A stretch of DNA of 44,783 nucleotides. It comes from Gammaproteobacteria bacterium. Lineage in GTDB: Bacteria; Pseudomonadota; Gammaproteobacteria; DSM-16500. Location: assembly GCA_013286085.1 (NCBI GenBank), contig JABDGK010000015.1:1-44783 (forward strand). The letters are read 5' to 3'. Below are positions 23,775 through 31,575 of this stretch, in pieces. Within the stretch, counting starts at the first letter, position 1, and every line of letters starts with the position of its first letter. A program made the position numbers and the translations under genes. The notes under the pieces were generated by a model. That model saw only the letters and a program-made list of their open reading frames with translations, was not told the DNA's origin and did no database searches.

Positions 23775-24839
23775 TTACTTGCTATGTGTAGTTAAAATGA
23801 CAAGTTCAGTGAGTTGGATAACTAAGATTTCTGCGCAAAACAAAAATCCATCCATATAAATTAAATCATCTTGATGTGTGCTGACACGCAATACATTGAT
23901 AGTGTCTTTGAGTGGTTGTATGGAGGGTACGGTAACTGTTTCATTAGCAAGATTTTTACTGTTGATACCAGCCACTATTTTTTCAAGAGCAGTCAGCATG
24001 AATTGATGAAAGTTTTTAATGGCAGGCATGTTTGCCAAAACATTTTTTTGGGTTGGCAGCATGTCACATGCGTAATGCATGCAAACAATGCCACGAAAGA
24101 TTTCTTTTTCACAACGTAATAGTTTATTGAACTGAGTAGCATCAAATTGCATGCCAAACGGTTCACGAGATGCTTCTTTGGCAAGTTTTCGTTGTGCTGC
24201 TAGTGATTTGACGATGTTTTCATCGATATCAAGAATAGTATTTTCATCGGTTTTTTCGATAAGGGAAAAATGATAGTAGGTGCGTAGTTGTGCGATGGTT
24301 TTTGCTTGCATACTGCGTAAATGATCGCGTGCACGAATAGGTAAGACAAATTGAGAAAACAGGGCAGCAATTAAAATACCAGCACTGATTTCAAGTGTAC
24401 GGTGCATGGCGGTGTAGAGTGTGGGATTTTGGCCGATCAAAATAATAATAACTGTGACAGCACCCAGTGTACCGGCATCGCTATAACTTTTTTCGCTGGT
24501 GGCGATGTAGCTGAATCCTGCGCTGCTCAATGCAATTACGAATGCCGCGGCAATTTTATTGGTGTCAAACATCGCGAGTGTGAGTGCTGCAATCAGTGAG
24601 CCGCTTAATGTGCCGAGGAAGCGCATTTTTGATTTGGTGAGAACACTGCCGACATTGACTTGTCCGCACATCACAACAACAATGGTAATAATAAGCCATT
24701 GATCAATGGCGAAATGAACGATTTTTGCGAGACTTAAGCCAACTAAACAAGCTAATGCGGTTTTGACACTGTGGATAATGCGTTCATTATCCACAGTGGT
24801 TTTCATATCGGGATTCGTAATCGATGGATTGGCGGTCAT
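23775..24839 (-). CDS. FUSC-family inner-membrane protein
   Basis: About 354 residues. Residues 25-175 hold six hydrophobic segments (for example WLIITIVVVMCGQVNVG, LGAVTVIIILIGQNP, ILIAALFSQFVLPIRARDH), followed by a soluble helical domain. The membrane block with GSVLTKSKMRFLGTLSGSLIAAL resembles the FUSC/ArAE exporter core; at this length it is a half-size protein like the pair at 2775-4891. I choose the ATG at 24839, which overlaps the dps stop as TAATG, over an upstream TTG. Coexpression with Dps hints at a stress role, but the substrate is unknown. Its 5' coding region contains a striking palindrome (24767-24798). Confidence 0.8.
   Translation of the reverse strand: MTANPSITNPDMKTTVDNERIIHSVKTALACLVGLSLAKIVHFAIDQWLIITIVVVMCGQVNVGSVLTKSKMRFLGTLSGSLIAALTLAMFDTNKIAAAFVIALSSAGFSYIATSEKSYSDAGTLGAVTVIIILIGQNPTLYTAMHRTLEISAGILIAALFSQFVLPIRARDHLRSMQAKTIAQLRTYYHFSLIEKTDENTILDIDENIVKSLAAQRKLAKEASREPFGMQFDATQFNKLLRCEKEIFRGIVCMHYACDMLPTQKNVLANMPAIKNFHQFMLTALEKIVAGINSKNLANETVTVPSIQPLKDTINVLRVSTHQDDLIYMDGFLFCAEILVIQLTELVILTTHSK
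24767..24798. other. Perfect palindrome with two inverted DnaA-box 9-mers inside coding DNA
   Basis: Arms CACTGTGGATAATG and CATTATCCACAGTG (14 bp, no mismatch) flank CGTT. Each arm contains the E. coli R1-type box TTATCCACA (24787-24795, and inverted at 24770-24778). It lies in codons about 15-25 of the FUSC gene. Confidence 0.6.
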
Positions 24840-25315
24840 TACTCTAGGCAGCTTCGCAACATCCAAGCGATTTTTTCATGCTCGCGGATGCGTTCAACAA
24901 GTAAATCCATGGTACCTTCGTCATGCGCTTTTTGTGCTTTCGTTAAAATAATATAAGCATGATGCACAACTGTTTCATGATCTTTCATTAAATGTTTCAC
25001 CATGTCTTTAGCAGATAGGTGATTGTTATCCTCTTTAATGGAGGTGAGTTTCATGAATTGTGAAAAAGAAGCAGGTACGCTGCATTTTAGTGCGCGGATG
25101 CGTTCAGCAATGAGATCCACCGCATTTGCCAGTTCATTGTATTGTGCTTCAAACATTAGATGTAAAGATTGAAAATTGAGGCCGGTGACATTCCAATGAA
25201 AGTTTTGCGTTTTTAAATACAGCGCATAAGTGTCAGCTAAAAAATGAGTTAACTCATCGGCAATTTTTTGTGATTGATGGTTCTTATTGTTATGGGTCAA
25301 GGTAACGATAGGCAT
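24839..25315 (-). CDS. dps: Dps-family ferritin-like DNA-protecting protein
   Basis: A 158-residue Dps subunit, expected to form a 12-mer that oxidises and stores iron and shields DNA. Signature residues of the inter-subunit ferroxidase site are seen: FHWNVTG with His40, His52, and DLIAERI with Asp67 and Glu71. The start at 25315 follows AAAGGA by nine bases; an upstream in-frame TTG is rejected. The stop overlaps the FUSC start (TAATG), so the two are coupled. There is no long Lys-rich N-terminal tail, so DNA binding may be weaker than in E. coli Dps. Confidence 0.93.
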   Translation of the reverse strand: MPIVTLTHNNKNHQSQKIADELTHFLADTYALYLKTQNFHWNVTGLNFQSLHLMFEAQYNELANAVDLIAERIRALKCSVPASFSQFMKLTSIKEDNNHLSAKDMVKHLMKDHETVVHHAYIILTKAQKAHDEGTMDLLVERIREHEKIAWMLRSCLE

Positions 25316-25451
25316 AGCACAATATCCTTTCAATTAAAAGTTTTACCTGGGCTATAGTATACGGCAGTGTGGATAGAAATTGAATAATTGCGAGTGGGGA
25401 GAGGGAAGATTTTTATTTTTGCTCAAAAATTATTCTATTAAGGCGCGGTTA

Positions 25452-25487
25452 CGTAGGGTGGACACGCTGCGCTTTGTCCACCCTACG
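25452..25487. repeat. GGTGGACA palindromic repeat, full short form
   Basis: CGTAGGGTGGACACGCTGCG continuing through TTTGTCCACCCTACG; 15-bp perfect outer arms. It begins one base after the stop of the EVE-domain gene (minus strand), between it and dps. Confidence 0.85.
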
Positions 25488-25488
25488 A

Positions 25489-25950
25489 TTATTTGCGCAT
25501 TGCGATTATCGTTTTCCACTCCTCTGCGGTCACGGGTGTGATCGAGAGGCGACTGCCACGACGTGCCACCACCATATTTTCAAGTAATGGATGTTGTTTT
25601 AATTCTTCGAGCGAAATAATACGATCAAATTTTTTGATAAAATGCACATCGACCATGAACCAGCGTGGGTTGTCCGGTGTGCTTTTAGGGTCATAATATT
25701 TTGATTCTGGATTAAACGCCGTTGTATCTGGATAGCTTGCTTTGACAATATCAATCATGCCGACAATACCGGGCGGTGTGCAATTGGAATGATAAAAAAA
25801 AGCTTTATCCCCTATTTTGATGTCATCGCGTAACATGTTACGTGCTTGATAATTGCGTACGCCATCCCACTGTTCAGTTTGTTTGGGACGCTTGATCAAG
25901 TGATCAATGCCGAATGTTTCTGGTTCTGATTTAAATAGCCAGTATTTCAT
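25489..25950 (-). CDS. EVE-domain protein
   Basis: A 153-residue single EVE (PUA-like) domain protein. The opening MKYWLFKSEPETFGIDHL, WDGVRNYQARNMLRDD, GDKAFFYHSNCTPPGIVG and NPRWFMVDVHF are the conserved signature shared with human THYN1. EVE domains are known to bind modified bases in DNA or RNA, and some act in modification-dependent restriction; here no nuclease is fused. It overlaps the upstream sulfatase gene by ATGA and so is translationally coupled to it, though a functional link is not obvious. Confidence 0.93.
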   Translation of the reverse strand: MKYWLFKSEPETFGIDHLIKRPKQTEQWDGVRNYQARNMLRDDIKIGDKAFFYHSNCTPPGIVGMIDIVKASYPDTTAFNPESKYYDPKSTPDNPRWFMVDVHFIKKFDRIISLEELKQHPLLENMVVARRGSRLSITPVTAEEWKTIIAMRK

Positions 25951-27857
25951 TGTGTTGTGGTTTCCATTGTTGGTAAGCGATCGTTGTATCGATTTAATAA
26001 AGCAGATTGGAAATTATGAAACTTAATGATAGCTGTTTCTTGCTCTTTCAGATTGCAGGTTAATGGCCGCATTTCGTGTGGGTCATCGTCTAAATTGTAA
26101 GCCTGGCAACGTTTTTTTGAAAATGAAATTTGCATTTTCCAATTGTGTTGATCAATAGCGGCAAGTTCATTCTCTTCGCCATACACAAAAACATACTTTC
26201 TCTTTGGTGAAGGTGATAATAACGATTCACCTTGCACAAGTTGATGGTCGTAATTCATTTTCATCGCATCAAGCAAGGTGGGTGTAATGTCAGCGCTACT
26301 GGTAATTTGATTAACAACGCGCGGCTTAAATAGTTTAGGCTGATAAAAAAGTAAAGGCACTTTAATTTGTTCTTGATACAGAGCGTTGCCATGTACCCAG
26401 CTACCTGGTGCGGGGTGTTCACCAAAGCTATCACCATGATCACCGACAATGACTAATATGGTGTTATCTAAGAGATGTTGTTTTGCAAGCAGTTCATAGA
26501 CGCGTTTAATTTGTTGATCGAGTAAATTTAAATTATTAATGTAAAGTGATAGTGAATTATTGGGGTTGTTTTTTACCAGCTGGTACTGTTTGCCATAATC
26601 AAAATAGGGGAAATGCGCCGCACCACTCCAGTAAGTGGCGATAAATGGCGATTTTACTGTTTTAAGAAATGAGAGAAAAAAATCCGTGCTGACTTCTTCT
26701 TGTAAATAAAGATGATTCAATAACGCCTCTGCTGTGTGAGGGATCGTTCTGCCATCGTAAAAATGATTAAATCCGTTTTTGACTAAGTGCTCTGGGAAGT
26801 AATATTGTGTCACGCTGGCGGTGATAAATGTTTTGTCGTATTGCTTATCAAGAAAATGCGTTATCGTCGGGATGCGAATATCCGGACGCACAGAAAAACG
26901 TAACGTCGGATTGGCGTAAAGACCAGTTAAAATGCCAAAACCACCTAGCGGACTGGAGTTGCCAGTGGTGTAATTATTGTTTAGCCAGAGTCCTTGGCGC
27001 GCTAATGACTGTAAGAATGGCATGGGCGATGGATGTTGCGCATTCGCTTCAAAAATATGTGTTGAGCCCACACTTTCGAGAATGATCAACACAATATTCC
27101 ACGGTGTTGCTGTGACAGCAGTTGCCTGCATTGGTGTTGTTTGCACGGGAGGCGTTGTGACAAAGCTGGGGTCAATCAGCGCGATGGATTGCATCTGTTG
27201 AGGAGAGGGTTGATCCTTGCGCCAATAATATGAATTGGTGATATTGTTGAATTGGTCGATGGCCATATAGCTTAATGGATTGGAATACAGCGCCGCATTT
27301 CGTTCTTTAAAATTATAAGAGCAAAATACAAAACATAACAGCCCGCCGAGAATAGTCATCAACATCACGGGCAATAATACATAAGCATTGAGTGAGTTCA
27401 AAAAATTTTTTGATGCAAAGCGTACACTGGTTAAAATGGCAAATGAGGATAAGATAAAAATCCAATCACCTGTACTCATAAACGCCGTGTAGTTATTGAA
27501 AAAAAATCCTTGCTGAAATGAACCAATAAAGAGCGCATAGGTAAGGCCGGTATATAAAATCAAAAATATTTTTTTGTGGGCGGCATAAATAACAGTGATG
27601 GCAAACAATAAGAGATATGACAATAAAACTTGGTATGATTTACTATATTTTTGTGTGACAAGAAAAAGACCGCTTATAATTCCAATGGTGACTAAATCGC
27701 TTATACCGCCAAGCAAAAGCGTTCCATAATGAAAACTGGTAAATGCGCTATGAGCCTCATTGGCGGTGCAAATAAAAAAGAGACGATAACTAATCGTGAG
27801 CAGAAGCAAAGAGGTGAAGAAATCGAGCAGTATGCGCTGGTTGTTTTTGGGTGTCAT
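25947..27857 (-). CDS. LtaS/OpgB-type membrane sulfatase-fold phosphotransferase
   Basis: A 636-residue protein: five to six membrane helices in residues 10-195, then a periplasmic alkaline-phosphatase-fold domain. Metal and catalytic features are IILESVGS (Glu), the nucleophile loop TTGNSSPLGGFGILTG, YWSGAAHFPYF, and VGDHGDSFGEH (Asp-His). Family members move phosphoglycerol or phosphoethanolamine onto glycans or lipids of the envelope. In LtaS the nucleophile is Thr in a TSxxE loop; here the loop has Ser-Ser, so the exact residue is uncertain. The substrate is probably an envelope glycan or lipid. It overlaps the EVE gene by four bases. Confidence 0.85.
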   Translation of the reverse strand: MTPKNNQRILLDFFTSLLLLTISYRLFFICTANEAHSAFTSFHYGTLLLGGISDLVTIGIISGLFLVTQKYSKSYQVLLSYLLLFAITVIYAAHKKIFLILYTGLTYALFIGSFQQGFFFNNYTAFMSTGDWIFILSSFAILTSVRFASKNFLNSLNAYVLLPVMLMTILGGLLCFVFCSYNFKERNAALYSNPLSYMAIDQFNNITNSYYWRKDQPSPQQMQSIALIDPSFVTTPPVQTTPMQATAVTATPWNIVLIILESVGSTHIFEANAQHPSPMPFLQSLARQGLWLNNNYTTGNSSPLGGFGILTGLYANPTLRFSVRPDIRIPTITHFLDKQYDKTFITASVTQYYFPEHLVKNGFNHFYDGRTIPHTAEALLNHLYLQEEVSTDFFLSFLKTVKSPFIATYWSGAAHFPYFDYGKQYQLVKNNPNNSLSLYINNLNLLDQQIKRVYELLAKQHLLDNTILVIVGDHGDSFGEHPAPGSWVHGNALYQEQIKVPLLFYQPKLFKPRVVNQITSSADITPTLLDAMKMNYDHQLVQGESLLSPSPKRKYVFVYGEENELAAIDQHNWKMQISFSKKRCQAYNLDDDPHEMRPLTCNLKEQETAIIKFHNFQSALLNRYNDRLPTMETTTQ

Positions 27858-27955
27858 AATGTCTTCTTTGCTAATAGACTATCTATAGCAAGATATAGTC
27901 ATATTTGGCTTATGTAAATATGTAAATGTAACCTGTGAATGGAGGCATCCGCCTG

Positions 27956-28402
27956 ATGATAAATGAAACTATGTTGGCGAAAAATAATTACACAATAGAA
28001 CCCGCTTCCGCAAAAGATAGTGAGATGCTTTTAGAAGCCTTAATTGAGTTTGATTTTGAATGCATGCCGCATTTGCCGCGCATTGAAATTGAAAAATTAG
28101 ATTTCGTTCTCAAAAATAACGAAGGTGTTTTTATGGGCGGAATTAATGCCGAATATTTTTGGGGTATATTAGCAATTAAATTTTTATGTATTGATAAGCC
28201 TTTTCGAAGTCTTAAATTAGGAGCAGTTTTAATTAATCACGTTGAAAAATTAGCTAAGCAGCGTGGTTGTTATATGGCACATTTGGATACGTTTGATTTT
28301 CAGGCAAAAGATTTTTATTTGCGGCATGGATATGAAGTATTTGGTGTAATAGAGGATTGTCCGCCAGGTCATAAGCGGTATTTTATGCAGAAAAAGTTCT
28401 AA
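27956..28402 (+). CDS. GNAT-family N-acetyltransferase
   Basis: A protein of about 148 residues from the ATG at 27956, which has GGAGG ten bases upstream; a GTG 21 bases earlier is rejected. The fold pattern is visible: a central strand ILAIKFLCIDKPFRSLKLGA (in place of the usual RGxG acetyl-CoA loop it has RSLKLG), VEKLAKQRGCYMAHLDT, and the terminal FYLRHGYEVFG strand-turn typical of GNATs. The acceptor is unknown. A repeat cluster starts four bases after the stop codon. Confidence 0.82.
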   Translation: MINETMLAKNNYTIEPASAKDSEMLLEALIEFDFECMPHLPRIEIEKLDFVLKNNEGVFMGGINAEYFWGILAIKFLCIDKPFRSLKLGAVLINHVEKLAKQRGCYMAHLDTFDFQAKDFYLRHGYEVFGVIEDCPPGHKRYFMQKKF

Positions 28403-28406
28403 TGAA

Positions 28407-28490
28407 GTAGCCCGTATTTCGCTGCGCTCTGAGCCGCGCGCGTCAGCAAGCGTCACGATACTTTAAGTTCAGTGACGCTTGCTGACGCGC
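28407..28490. repeat. Stacked repeat fragments left of the nested transposon region
   Basis: GTAGCCCGTATTTCGCTGCG (28407-28426) is a fragment of the family at 7392. It is followed by CTGAGCCGCG (28429-28438), which matches inverted CGCGGCTCAG at 31489-31498 on the far side of the IS region, and by a hairpin with 19-bp perfect arms (28438-28456 and 28472-28490, GCGCGTCAGCAAGCGTCAC). Confidence 0.7.
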
Positions 28491-28770
28491 ATACCTTTAT
28501 ACACAAGTTAAAGAAGAACTGTCACCCCGCAAAAAACGCGCCACTTTTTGTGAAAAGGAAACAAAATCCAATTCGCGTTTTTGTGCGGGGCCCGGTGCAA
28601 ATTTTGGGTTCTTCTGGAAATTCTGTGGGTGTTCCTAGTCGATAATGTCTCTTTTTAAATCAATCTGTTATATTCTGTATTTGTGTTTTCGGCAATAAAT
28701 TCTTAATAAAACCTTAATGATCAAATATTACACTATCCATCATAAAATATGATACCTATGAGACTTAACA

Positions 28771-30081
28771 ATGGCACACGCGAGATCTTTTAGTAAAACA
28801 CCTGGTGAATCAAAAGATGATTCTTCAAGCTCTTCAACCAGCGCTGCATCAGAGTCAGAGACGGTGCGTGGTCTAGCATTTCCGCTAATAGATACATCTG
28901 TTGTTCCTATTCATGTCCCGTTATCTCAACTAGAACCTGACGTTAAATTGCCTCAAGTAATAGAGCAGTTAATTTTAGATTATCTGCCGGTGAATGATAC
29001 GGATGATGCATTTGACAATGCTAGTTTGCTGCAAGAGCTACCGGGTAGCGGCGAAGACTCTTATTCTAGCAATATTTCTACGGTTACCATGGCATCTTTT
29101 TATCGAAAAGGAGTAACGTTATTTGGAAATCTCGCTGCCGTAAAAGCGATAGAAGCAGCGTATGAAGTGATTGCCGATAATGCCGATGCCGTTGAAAAAT
29201 TAGTAGCAAAAAATCCATTTATTTGCTCTGTTGTTGTGAGAGTCAAAGATCATGATGGTAATTGGCTTGAAGGCAATTTATTAATGCTTGCGGCAATGAC
29301 AGGTAATTTTAATCCAAGAGAGCCTAGTGTACCGGAAGCCCATTATGGGATATTTGAGAAATTATCTTTTTATTACCCCCCTGAGGAAGTGGCTCGAGTT
29401 GCGGAAATAGTTAATTCAGCCGAATGGAAGGCAGAGACCGCTAGAAGAATGCAGCCTTATGTTGATGCTTCTGATCAATTTAGGAGAAATTTGATCGACA
29501 ACGACACGAATTCATTAGGATTTGATGCGCTTAAAGTGAGATACCAGCTTGCTATTAAGGAATTTAAAGATAAATTAAAAACCAATCTCAATCAAGTCAT
29601 TAAATTGGGTTATGTTTTTGATTTGAATGTGATTGCTAGTGCACTCGAGAAGTCTGTAGCGAATATTGCTGCGTTGGGTGGTTGGCAATCTTGGAAAATT
29701 AATGTGATTTGTGTGGTAGTTGCGGGTTCTTTTCAGAAAAAAGCATCTGCTTGTGATGGTCGCATCATAAAAAGAGGTATTCTGCCTGTTGTTGAGGAAG
29801 GTGTTCTACCCGATCGCGACCGCGTGTTAAATGAAAATAATTCTTATCACATCGTCGAGTCTCCTCATGGGGGCCGCTCTCTTGTTCTTGGTTCGGATTT
29901 TTTTTGGGATATAGGCGCCGCCGGGGGCTGCCGGGCCGTGGCTTCGCGGGGGCGCTACGTGCGCGTGGGCCATGCGCGCACGTTGCTACAAATCTTATGT
30001 CGAGCAAAAACATCAGCGTGCAGCAAATTTATGCTGCAGCCCGGCGAACAATCGAATCAGAGCTGTTGCGCGATAATGTAA
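28771..30081 (+). CDS. Effector-like protein of unknown function carried inside the ISL3 element
   Basis: A 436-residue protein with no signal peptide. Residues 13-32 are Ser-rich and acidic. Residues 60-73 (LPQVIEQLILDYLP) resemble an F-box opening. Residues about 125-185 (AAYEVIADNADAVEKLVAKN, then VKDHDGNWLEGNLLMLAAM) have the helix-turn-helix plus G-x-x-L-x-x-LAA look of degenerate ankyrin-like repeats found in large orphan families of Legionellales. The last 58 residues are read through an unusually GC-rich patch and then through DNA antisense to the RT fragment, so the true C terminus is probably lost. Function unknown; the effector reading is inference. Confidence 0.55.
   Translation: MAHARSFSKTPGESKDDSSSSSTSAASESETVRGLAFPLIDTSVVPIHVPLSQLEPDVKLPQVIEQLILDYLPVNDTDDAFDNASLLQELPGSGEDSYSSNISTVTMASFYRKGVTLFGNLAAVKAIEAAYEVIADNADAVEKLVAKNPFICSVVVRVKDHDGNWLEGNLLMLAAMTGNFNPREPSVPEAHYGIFEKLSFYYPPEEVARVAEIVNSAEWKAETARRMQPYVDASDQFRRNLIDNDTNSLGFDALKVRYQLAIKEFKDKLKTNLNQVIKLGYVFDLNVIASALEKSVANIAALGGWQSWKINVICVVVAGSFQKKASACDGRIIKRGILPVVEEGVLPDRDRVLNENNSYHIVESPHGGRSLVLGSDFFWDIGAAGGCRAVASRGRYVRVGHARTLLQILCRAKTSACSKFMLQPGEQSNQSCCAIM
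29905..29990. other. Short, extremely GC-rich patch
   Basis: About 86 bases made almost wholly of G and C (for example GCCGCCGGGGGCTGCCGGGC), in clear contrast to the AT-leaning DNA on both sides. It changes the reading of the end of the ORF at 28771 to Gly/Ala/Arg-rich sequence and marks a likely junction between the ORF and the reverse-transcriptase fragment. Confidence 0.6.
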
Positions 30082-30736
30082 GTTTGCGCAGTAGCTCTTC
30101 TGCGGGAATGCCGAGTTTGGGATTCCCGCAAGATTGTAGATATAAATGAAGTAATTCATCATAGTGCCAAAGTGCCGATGTTGTCGCCCACCAGAGAACA
30201 AAGCGATGCAGATAGTGTTTGATACGTGTGAGAGAGACTCCATCTTTTACCATCCATTTGATCTGTTCGCGCGCCTTTCGCAGTGTTCTTGGGTGTGGAA
30301 CAATGCGTATAGGCTCATGTAATCGTTGTTCAGAAATCGCACTACCCCCCCCGTGCGCAAATAAATAATGAGCAGAAGGTGATGCAATTAAAGCATCATT
30401 AGCATGTGCCTCATTGGTGTAATCTTTCGGTTGTGTCGAAAGATAGTGTATACCGAGGTAGTGAAATCCAGAATTGATATGACCGATCCGCGTTTTCTTA
30501 CGTGATAAACTTAACCCTCTTTGATGTAATATTTCCATCATGCGTCGACGACATCGGTTTAATTGACGCTGCGTTTTGCAAAGAATAATCACGTCGTCTT
30601 GATACCGCAAATATGAAACTTGCATGTTAGAGAATGCATCGTCTAGCGGCTTCAAGTAGAGACCACTAAAAAATTGTGAGAGCGGACCACGCAATGCAAT
30701 ACCGTTTCCTGGATTTTTATAACCACGACATGTGTT
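30029..30736 (-). pseudogene. Reverse transcriptase, C-terminal fragment
   Basis: The minus-strand frame carries GNGIALRGPLSQFFSGLYLK (RT motif 4, GxxxGxPLSQ...YLxxLD), YLRYQDDVIIL (catalytic YxDD-type box), and SRKKTRIGHINSGFHYLGIHY (motifs 6-7). This matches the COG3344 retron/group II-like RT type; I cannot say which class. The N-terminal fingers and the first catalytic Asp region are missing because the frame meets the ISL3 transposase fragment at about 30736. There is no start codon other than an internal TTG at 30694. No group II intron RNA structure or retron msr/msd was recognised beside it. Confidence 0.8.
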
Positions 30737-30739
30737 GCA

Positions 30740-31318
30740 GTTGATATGTGGCCGGCATTTATTTCAGCTATTGAATTTGTTTTACCAAATTCAGCCATTG
30801 TGCATGACAAGTATCATGTAGTGAGTCATTTAACCAAAGCTGTTGATAGTGTTCGTCGTAAGGAAAATAGCACGTTACAAAAAGAAGGTAATGATGCGCT
30901 TAAAGGTACTCGTTATACTTGGTTACGCAATCCAGAAAATTGGACTGATGACGATAAGAAAACGTTTAAATCATTACAGGAAAATCATTTGAAAGTTGGT
31001 AGAGCATGGTCAATCAAGGAGGCTTTTCTTGTTATCTGGAATTACACATATAATCGTTCCGCTCGTTCATTTTTTAAAGAATGGTATTTTTGGGCAACCC
31101 ATTCTCGACTGAAACCTATTGTTAAAGTTGCTAATATGATTAAAAAACATCTAGATAATATCTTAACCTATTTGAAATACCCAATCACGAATGCAAAAGC
31201 AGAAGGATTTAATTCAAAAATACAGTCGATTAAATCAGCTGCACGAGGCTTTCGTAATTTTGATAATTATCGCACCTCAATATTATTTTACTGCGGTGGA
31301 TTGGCTATGTACCCATAG
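30740..31318 (+). pseudogene. ISL3-family transposase, C-terminal fragment
   Basis: The frame is open from before 30740, and the match starts at VAVDMWPAFISAIEFVLPNS (the VDMWPAF catalytic-region hallmark of ISL3 transposases). It continues through VHDKYHVVSHL to the conserved end NAKAEGFNSKIQSIKSAARG, including the final catalytic Glu. About the first half of a normal 400-residue transposase, including the zinc-ribbon/HTH DNA-binding region and the first catalytic Asp region, is absent. The stop is 16 bases before the right terminal repeat. The upstream joint is with the antisense RT fragment. Confidence 0.88.
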
Positions 31319-31484
31319 AAAAGTCGGAAGAACCAAATTTTGAAAAAAAGACGCTCCACCCCAAGGTTATTCACCAGGCCCCGCACAAAATTTCGTGAAA
31401 CAGCATTTTTCTCAATCTTATTGTGGACGAAATTTTTGCGGGGTGACAGTTCTTCTTTAACTTGTGTATAAAGGTATGCCCTAA

Positions 31485-31498
31485 CGGTCGCGGCTCAG
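31485..31498. repeat. Fragment of the GAGCCGCGACCGT repeat family
   Basis: CGGTCGCGGCTCAG, inverted relative to CTGAGCCGCG at 28429-28438; it closes the outermost layer of the nested insertion region and matches the right arm of the palindrome at 4946-4969. Confidence 0.6.
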
Positions 31499-31529
31499 TT
31501 GTTTATGTGTAATTTCACGTCATTTCATG

Positions 31530-31535
31530 TATAAT
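31530..31535 (+). promoter_or_regulatory. -10 element upstream of glmU
   Basis: A perfect TATAAT 40 bases before the glmU ATG. No convincing -35 hexamer lies at the right distance. Confidence 0.4.
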
Positions 31536-31575
31536 CCGCCGCTTAATATCGTTAAATAAAAGGTTTATACCACCG

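Larger units (their letters stand above)
28607..31334 (+). mobile_element. ISL3-family insertion element with foreign interior
   Basis: The left end GGTTCTTCTGGAAATTCTGT and the right end, read inward, GGTTCTTCCGACTTTTCTAT are imperfect inverted repeats, and both continue with GGGT. Directly outside is an 8-bp direct repeat AAATTTTG (28599-28606 and 31335-31342), the duplication length known for ISL3 transposition. The only transposase sequence left is the C-terminal part at 30740-31318. An ordinary ISL3 element is about 1.3-1.5 kb; this one is 2728 bp because an unknown ORF and a truncated reverse transcriptase occupy its left two thirds. Confidence 0.85.
28489..31479. repeat. Palindromic element with perfect 47-bp inverted repeats, split by ISL3 insertion
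   Basis: Left arm 28489-28535 begins GCATACCTTTATACACAAGT and is the exact inverse of 31433-31479. Second-order arms TTTTGTGCGGGGCC (28580-28593 area) and GGCCCCGCACAAAA (31377-31390 area) are also inverted. Without the ISL3 insertion and one target copy, the element would be about 255 bp, non-coding and hairpin-forming, that is, a MITE-like unit. Confidence 0.85.

Noticed and set aside
24840-24866. Longer N terminus for the FUSC gene after dps
   Set aside because: It needs a TTG start inside dps; the ATG overlapping the dps stop as TAATG is a standard coupling arrangement.
29904-30149. ORFs on both strands through the GC-rich patch
   Set aside because: They are frame shadows of the orphan ORF and the RT fragment; GC-rich DNA simply lacks stop codons, and no start signals or family matches are seen.
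28599-31342. Group II intron or retron as the explanation of the whole 2.7-kb unit
   Set aside because: The outer ends and 8-bp duplication are those of an ISL3 element; the RT lacks its N-terminal half, and no intron domain V or msr/msd was recognised.
31530-31575. glmS-type riboswitch/ribozyme in the glmU leader
   Set aside because: The leader before glmU is only about 40 bases and glmS follows glmU directly; no room for the ribozyme fold.
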